Source: Pseudomonadota bacterium (GTDB lineage Bacteria; Desulfobacterota; Syntrophorhabdia; Syntrophorhabdales; Syntrophorhabdaceae). From it: a DNA stretch of 64,000 nucleotides. Both the position numbers and the translations under genes were made by a program. Positions 59,352 through 64,000 of the stretch are shown one piece after another (the stretch's first letter is position 1; each line of letters begins with the position of its first letter). The notes under the pieces were generated by a model that was given only the letters and a program-made list of their open reading frames with translations, did no database searches and had not been told where the DNA came from. The DNA is taken from positions 62,676 to 126,675 of the forward strand of contig JAPLKB010000058.1 of assembly GCA_026388275.1 (NCBI GenBank), written 5' to 3'.

Positions 59352-60110
59352 TCATAATATCAAATTCTGAGGATCTACTTCTTCCCGCAATATCCTGAGT
59401 TCTTCAGAAGTCGGCCTTGCTGCTTCCACTGCTCTTGAAGTATCAATGTAGAAGCCTGTGTTTTCAGCGATGCTGTTGATGCTTATTCCGGGATAATATT
59501 CGGCAAGATACATCTGCTTTGTCTCTTTGTCGAATTTCATAATACAGAGATTTGTGACTACCGCCAGTGTCCCGCCTCTTTGCAGTCCGAGCCTTTCCCG
59601 TGAATCGCCTCCTTTATACCAACCAATACTTGTCATATAGTCGAGTTTTTCTACAAATCTCATTTTATCATGCTGCATAAAAACAATAACTCCTGATGCC
59701 AATGAAGCGACATCACAAGCGCCGCCGCTTCCGGAAAATCTTGTTACAGGTTTATGGTAGTCCCCTATAACAGTTGTATTTAAATTACCGTATTTATCAA
59801 TTTGGGCAGAACCGAGAAAGGCAATGGTGCGGAGCTTTCTGTGTCCCACAATCGAAAAGGCCTCAATGAGCCCGGAATTTAAACAAGTTCTACTCATAAC
59901 CCTTAAGTCAGATACAGCCATAGGGATTTCATCAAGGGTAGGGTCAATACCGCCTGTTTCAAAGAAAATAACTGCCTTCGGGGCACTGATTTTTTTTGCC
60001 GCAGTAGCAGCAAGCATTGATAAACCTGTTCCGGCAAATATAATGTCTCCATCTTTTATAAGCCTTCCGGCGTTGATTGCCATTATTTCATTATCGCTGT
60101 AATCCGCCAT
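59352..60110 (-). CDS. Class I CoA-transferase, subunit B
   Basis: Protein of 252 aa with the beta-subunit layout of the GctAB/ketoacid CoA-transferase group: D-I-I-F-A-G-T-G-L-S-M-L near residue 20, F-E-T-G-G-I near 50, and G-S-G-G-A-C-D-V-A-S near 127. The catalytic Glu expected in F-E-T-G-G-I is visible. CoA is moved between carboxylic acids, no ATP used. Follows subunit A by 16 bp. Context with a TRAP transporter suggests activation of an imported acid. Confidence 0.88.
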   Translation of the reverse strand: MADYSDNEIMAINAGRLIKDGDIIFAGTGLSMLAATAAKKISAPKAVIFFETGGIDPTLDEIPMAVSDLRVMSRTCLNSGLIEAFSIVGHRKLRTIAFLGSAQIDKYGNLNTTVIGDYHKPVTRFSGSGGACDVASLASGVIVFMQHDKMRFVEKLDYMTSIGWYKGGDSRERLGLQRGGTLAVVTNLCIMKFDKETKQMYLAEYYPGISINSIAENTGFYIDTSRAVEAARPTSEELRILREEVDPQNLIL

Positions 60111-60126
60111 ATTTATTCAATCTCCA

Positions 60127-61104
60127 CTATCTTCTGTCAAGACCAGGTGCATACCCGAGTACAGGATTGGCTTTAATCCTGAGAAGTGTTGAAATGCCGA
60201 TTTTATCAAGATATTCATCGTGCGAAGAGATGCTATACACCCATTCGTCAAGATATTGTCTGAAAAGATCGTCATCTTTTGCAGCTTTTTTGAAGATATT
60301 CAGGTGTTTAGGATCATAATCATAAAAGCCGTAACATGATGTTGGGTGTGCACCATAGGGTATTTTTACGATTGCATCAACAAAGAAAGGCGGCAGCGAA
60401 TTCTGGTCCGGATCTGTACGGATGAATGTTGCAGGAACAATCTCCTCGCATGTGACGATAACAATATCTGCAGATTTAGCTTGTTCTATATCGGCAAAGG
60501 TTAATCCTTTAATGCGGACGGTGCCGTCATCCCCCACATATTGGGCATGAATTAAGGCGACATCAGGATTTAATGCAGGGAGTAGCACTATCTTATCATC
60601 ATCTTCGTTAAAAGGATTTTGTGCAATAACCAGTTTCTTTTTTGCCACCTTTCTTTCTTTTCTTGTTTCTTTTGAAAATCCTTCCAGATTGACTATGTCG
60701 GTGCCTAGTCCGGATTTTGTCGCCATAAAAGGAATTCCGAGAGCGCCTGCAAAAAAACGCAAACTCATCTGATAATTTGAATAATCCTCAACTTCAATTT
60801 CGCCTTTTTCAACCGCATTCTTGAACCTTATACAGGTAGGCGCATACCTTCCATTGCCCCCGTATGCAATCTCCAGCCTCTTTACGCAGCCTGCACCAAT
60901 AAGCACATCAAGCGCCTGACCATTGGAGTGGCACACAAGATGTATATTTTTTATATGTTGTCGGGTGATCTCGTATGAAAGGGCCATCGGATTCCTTGAT
61001 ACTGTAAACCCTCCAATAGCCAACTGGCAGCCGTCTTTGATAAACCTTGCAACGGCTTCTTTCAGAGTCATAAGTTTATCGGAAATATCATGAAAATTAT
61101 CCAT
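60127..61104 (-). CDS. Class I CoA-transferase, subunit A
   Basis: Protein of 325 aa, longer than ketoacid subunits and close to GctA-like subunits. A-I-G-G-F near residue 32 is the CoA-binding start, with C-H-S-N-G near 58 and L-A-L-I-H-A-Q-Y-V-G-D-D-G-T near 190. With the downstream subunit it forms an alpha2beta2-type enzyme. A strong terminator separates it from the upstream TRAP genes, so it may have its own promoter at 61105-61145. Confidence 0.88.
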   Translation of the reverse strand: MDNFHDISDKLMTLKEAVARFIKDGCQLAIGGFTVSRNPMALSYEITRQHIKNIHLVCHSNGQALDVLIGAGCVKRLEIAYGGNGRYAPTCIRFKNAVEKGEIEVEDYSNYQMSLRFFAGALGIPFMATKSGLGTDIVNLEGFSKETRKERKVAKKKLVIAQNPFNEDDDKIVLLPALNPDVALIHAQYVGDDGTVRIKGLTFADIEQAKSADIVIVTCEEIVPATFIRTDPDQNSLPPFFVDAIVKIPYGAHPTSCYGFYDYDPKHLNIFKKAAKDDDLFRQYLDEWVYSISSHDEYLDKIGISTLLRIKANPVLGYAPGLDRR

Positions 61105-61145
61105 GTTATTGTATATACACCTTTATATCGGGGGGCTGTTTATTT

Positions 61146-61188
61146 AAAAGGCCACGCTCCATCATTTTCCGGTGAAGCGTGGCCTTTT
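61146..61188. terminator. Strong bidirectional terminator
   Basis: AAAAGGCCACGCT (61146-61158) pairs with AGCGTGGCCTTTT (61176-61188), 13-bp stem and 17-base loop, flanked by A/T runs on both sides. It ends the TRAP binding-protein transcript before the CoA-transferase genes. Confidence 0.9.
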
Positions 61189-61212
61189 ATTAAAGATCAA
61201 AGTTGAAAATAA

Positions 61213-62268
61213 TTAATACTGATAAGCAGTAGGAATTTTCTTAGCCTTTTCCTGTTTTGTCCAGTATTCGATGCGCTCTTTTACAAATTTTATCCAGCCG
61301 TCAATCTCAGCAGCCTTAAAACCCTTGGAAGTCAGATCCTTCTTATAGTCTTCGATAACAGGCTGAGCGGCCGCTATCCATTTACTATTTTCTACTTCAT
61401 TGAGAGGTATGATTTTGCCGCCCTGTTTGAGAAAATATTCTTTGCCTTCAATGTCTATATTATTCCACTCAACAGTCCAGCGTTCAGTAAACTCTTTGGA
61501 AAACTCGGTAATGGTCTTCTGCACGTCCGGGGGAAGACTGGCCCATTTCTGTTTATTCATGACAACATAGAAACAATATGCACTTCCTACCCTCCATGAC
61601 GCAGTGCTGTATCTCATGACTTCGCCTGTTTTAAAACCTTTCAATGTTTCAAGCGGTAGCAATGCGCCTTCAATGACACCCTTTTTGAGCGAATCATACA
61701 TTTCTGGCGTAGAAACAGGAATTGGAGTGCCGCCAAAGGCTTTTACAATATCACCGAGTCTTCCTGTGCCCCTCAGTTTTAATCCTTTGACGTCTTCCGG
61801 TGTATTAACAGGTTTTTTAACAGTCTGGACTACATTTATCGGAGATGTACTGAGCATAATCACCTGATATTTATCAAATTCTTTTGGTTTATATTTGCTG
61901 TAAAAGTCATTGGCCACATGACCCGCAATCCAGGCGCTGGGAAAACCAAGAGGCAGTTCCATGATTTCCATAACCGGAAAACGTCCCCTTGTATAAGATA
62001 GATTTGAAAGTCCCATGTCGGCAATACCGGTTAGTACCCCGGCAGCCATCTTATCAGCGCTGAGCAAGGTGCTTCCTGTATACTGTGTTAACTCCACTTT
62101 ACCGGCAAGCTTTTTATTAAGCTCCTCACAGTACTTACCCATCATTATTGAATTCATATGCATAGGGGGAAAATAATTAGCCATTTTAAGCTTAATGACA
62201 TCGGCTGAAGCATGTGTTGAAAATAAAAACAAAACGATAAAAATAAGTAATATGCTCTTCCTTTTCAT
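61213..62268 (-). CDS. dctP: TRAP transporter substrate-binding protein (DctP)
   Basis: Protein of 351 aa. A Sec signal peptide (K-R-K-S then about 15 hydrophobic residues, cleavage near A-S-A-D at 21-24) directs it to the periplasm. L-K-M-A-N-Y-F-P-P-M-H opens the mature fold and K-L-R-G-T-G-R-L near 163-170 holds the Arg that usually binds the substrate carboxylate. It feeds the DctQM permease encoded just upstream. GGAGG precedes the ATG. Confidence 0.93.
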   Translation of the reverse strand: MKRKSILLIFIVLFLFSTHASADVIKLKMANYFPPMHMNSIMMGKYCEELNKKLAGKVELTQYTGSTLLSADKMAAGVLTGIADMGLSNLSYTRGRFPVMEIMELPLGFPSAWIAGHVANDFYSKYKPKEFDKYQVIMLSTSPINVVQTVKKPVNTPEDVKGLKLRGTGRLGDIVKAFGGTPIPVSTPEMYDSLKKGVIEGALLPLETLKGFKTGEVMRYSTASWRVGSAYCFYVVMNKQKWASLPPDVQKTITEFSKEFTERWTVEWNNIDIEGKEYFLKQGGKIIPLNEVENSKWIAAAQPVIEDYKKDLTSKGFKAAEIDGWIKFVKERIEYWTKQEKAKKIPTAYQY

Positions 62269-62387
62269 TGTGCTGCCTCCTTATAGTTTATTATATTTAC
62301 TGTATTGTAACACATTGCCGCCTTTGTTCAAGTATATCTAAGTAACCACTACACTGCAACTTATGACTTTCTTAATGCTCATCTCTT

Positions 62388-63689
62388 TTATTTATAAAAA
62401 AGTGATGGCAGCCAGAGGGCGAGTTGAGGAAAAACAAAAAGAAGTCCCCAGACAGTTACAAGAGAAAGCAGAAACGGTGTTACACCCTTATATATCCGGC
62501 CCATAGGCTCCTTGGTTATGTTCTTTACAACGAATACACAGACAGCTACGGGCGGAATAACCACGCCGATCATGACAACAACGCCGATTACTATGCCGAA
62601 CCATATAGGATCGAAGCCGAGCTTTTGTACAGCCGGGTAAAAGATAGGAGTTGCAAGGATCATAAATGCCAGGTCATCTATAAAAGACCCCCCGATCTCG
62701 TAAACAAAGCAAATCATAATCATGATAATATAACGGTTCAAGGGCAGCGACACAAGCCAGTCTGCTGTGTTTTGGGGAATATTTGTAACAGCGATAAAAT
62801 GGCCAAGTATCACAGAGCCGGTTATGAGCATGAGAATCATCCCGGCAGTACGAAGAGCGTCTGAGACGGATTTGACGTATCCTTTAAAATTTAAGTTTCT
62901 TTTAGCTATTGCCAGAACAAGCACAGCAAAGGTGCCCATTGCCCCTGCTTCGGTGGGTGTGAAAAAACCTGCCATGATTCCGCCGACGACAAGGCAAAAA
63001 ATAAGCAATATCCATGCAACCTCCGGCAGTGAGCGTATTCTTTCCTTCCATGTTGACCGTTCCGACATGGGTGCGATCTTTGGATTAATCTTTGCCCATG
63101 CATAAATAATCCCGAGAAAGAAAAAGGCTATAATGAGTCCAGGTATTATCCCGGCCAGGAAAAGCTTTCCTATGGATTGTTCGGTAATAACGCCGAATAG
63201 AATGAGCACTACACTGGGTGGTATGATGCACCCCAGCGTTCCTACTGTTGCGACTATACCTGTTGATAATCTTCTGTCATAACCGTAACGGTCCATCTCA
63301 GGGACCGCAACGCTGGCAAAAGTGGCCGAGGTAGCGGCAGAGGATCCGCAAATGGCCTTGAAACCGGTAGCCCCAATTACAGTGGCCATGGCAAGACCGC
63401 CGGGTATGTGGCCGACAAATTTATGCGCAGAATCGTACAATCTTACTGCAATGCCTGCGTTAAAACCTATTTGACCCATAAGGATAAAGAGAGGAAAAAC
63501 CGTATATCCATAACTCGTTATGACGTCATAAATATCTCTGCCTACGAGTTGCATGGCAGGCTGGAAGCCGTTTAAGTAAGCGAAACCTGCAAAACCTATT
63601 AAGGCCATTCCGAAGCCAAGTTCTATACCTGTTGTGAAAAGAAGGAGCAGTGCAACCAGTGCTATAATACCTGCGGTGATTTCATTCAT
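62388..63689 (-). CDS. dctM: TRAP transporter large permease (DctM)
   Basis: Protein of 433 aa with about twelve membrane helices, G-I-E-L-G-F-G-M-A near 22-30 and P-P-S-V-V-L-I-L-F-G near 155, all typical for DctM. It is the Na+-coupled symporter subunit. GGGGGG lies 6 bases before the ATG; its start overlaps the small permease gene by 8 bp. Works with the binding protein at 61213. Confidence 0.93.
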   Translation of the reverse strand: MNEITAGIIALVALLLLFTTGIELGFGMALIGFAGFAYLNGFQPAMQLVGRDIYDVITSYGYTVFPLFILMGQIGFNAGIAVRLYDSAHKFVGHIPGGLAMATVIGATGFKAICGSSAATSATFASVAVPEMDRYGYDRRLSTGIVATVGTLGCIIPPSVVLILFGVITEQSIGKLFLAGIIPGLIIAFFFLGIIYAWAKINPKIAPMSERSTWKERIRSLPEVAWILLIFCLVVGGIMAGFFTPTEAGAMGTFAVLVLAIAKRNLNFKGYVKSVSDALRTAGMILMLITGSVILGHFIAVTNIPQNTADWLVSLPLNRYIIMIMICFVYEIGGSFIDDLAFMILATPIFYPAVQKLGFDPIWFGIVIGVVVMIGVVIPPVAVCVFVVKNITKEPMGRIYKGVTPFLLSLVTVWGLLFVFPQLALWLPSLFYK

Positions 63690-64000
63690 ATTGACCCCCC
63701 CAGACTTTCACGATGTCGGAGATAAAGACCAGGCACTCGACAAAGCAGCATATTCCCACGGTGTATGCAATGGGGAAAAAGGGTATCTTGAGCGTGGATG
63801 AGACTTCGCCTGATGCATGAAATTCGTTGCCGACCATGAAAAGGTTATATCCTATAAGGGCAAATAGAAAGATGCACAGAACCCGTGAAAAGGTGTTCAT
63901 TATGGCCTTGCCATTCTTGGGTAGTCTATCCAGGAGAATTTCCATATATACATGCCCGCGATCCAACGATACCTGGGGGATGGTAAAACCGATCACAATC
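63682..64000 (-). CDS. dctQ: TRAP transporter small permease (DctQ), 5' part cut by window edge
   Basis: The minus-strand frame is open to base 64000. The visible part has two helices (about F-S-R-V-L-C-I-F-L-F-A-L-I-G and P-I-A-Y-T-V-G-I-C-C-F-V) and ends G-Q-Y-E, the C-terminal portion of DctQ. The Met at 63996 is probably internal, because the first helices expected in a DctQ are absent. It overlaps dctM. Confidence 0.85.
   Translation of the reverse strand, partial: IVIGFTIPQVSLDRGHVYMEILLDRLPKNGKAIMNTFSRVLCIFLFALIGYNLFMVGNEFHASGEVSSTLKIPFFPIAYTVGICCFVECLVFISDIVKVWGGQYE

Noticed and set aside
1-64000. rRNA or tRNA genes and phage genes
   Set aside because: No cloverleaf with a recognisable T-loop (GGTTCRA) in proper context, no rRNA-like stretch and no phage structural genes were found by reading; a tRNA scan could still reveal a missed tRNA.

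Overview
The window reads as part of a chromosome from a strict anaerobe, most likely a deltaproteobacterium-like (Desulfobacterota, syntroph or sulfate-reducer type) organism. This is inferred from gene content: a corrinoid/tetrahydrofolate methyltransfer gene set with its reductive activator, two iron-sulfur flavoproteins, an ADP-forming acyl-CoA synthetase, a class I CoA-transferase beside a TRAP carboxylate transporter, and many interspersed palindromic repeats. No rRNA, tRNA, CRISPR array or phage genes were seen.

Layout. 1-1570: a minus-strand operon for a small WYL-like protein, a Shedu (SduA) antiphage nuclease and the start of a KTSC-like protein. 1740-8260: an accessory zone in which intact and decayed toxin-antitoxin modules (RelBE-like, DUF4160/DUF2442, MntA/HepT remnant, RHH and RelE remnants, TumE/TumA-like) and an acyl-CoA synthetase operon lie between copies of an unusual interspersed repeat of about 300 bp. 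Each full copy carries two palindromes whose arms differ from copy to copy but stay self-complementary. I consider this the most novel signal in the window. 8390-13860: a PEP-utiliser-like swivelling domain under a TetR regulator, two iron-sulfur flavoproteins, an orphan FlgM, an ArsC-like protein and a NUDIX hydrolase. 13861-21921: housekeeping genes (CCA-adding enzyme, PhoU-like protein, FtsH, FmdB-like zinc ribbon, TilS, lipase-like hydrolase).

21992-40566: a surface-polysaccharide locus with many glycosyltransferases (some multidomain), UDP-galactopyranose mutase, a DegT aminotransferase coupled to a B12-radical SAM enzyme, GT-C membrane proteins and a Wzm/Wzt-type ABC exporter. Base composition changes abruptly within it and it ends at an ISL3-like transposase remnant and a MITE-like repeat, suggesting assembly by transfer. 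40645-46363: a TPR membrane protein, flavin reductase, peroxiredoxin remnant, ABC transporter and an aminotransferase.

46494-54992: a corrinoid-dependent methyltransfer locus, probably O-demethylation of a methoxylated compound. It holds two pterin methyltransferases, a RACo/RamA-type activator, DUF1638, two corrinoid proteins, a GntR/UTRA regulator facing the corrinoid protein across AT-rich palindromes, and a URO-D/MtaA-like methyltransferase. 55329-64000: an exported protein of unknown function, a J-domain membrane protein with a recent internal duplication, a NUDIX hydrolase, an amidohydrolase, a DUF2569 protein, a two-subunit CoA-transferase and a TRAP transporter cut by the window edge.

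Together the metabolic genes suggest uptake of organic acids (TRAP), activation by CoA transfer or ADP-forming ligation, and use of methyl groups through corrinoid proteins and tetrahydrofolate. The accessory zone and glycan locus are the variable parts.
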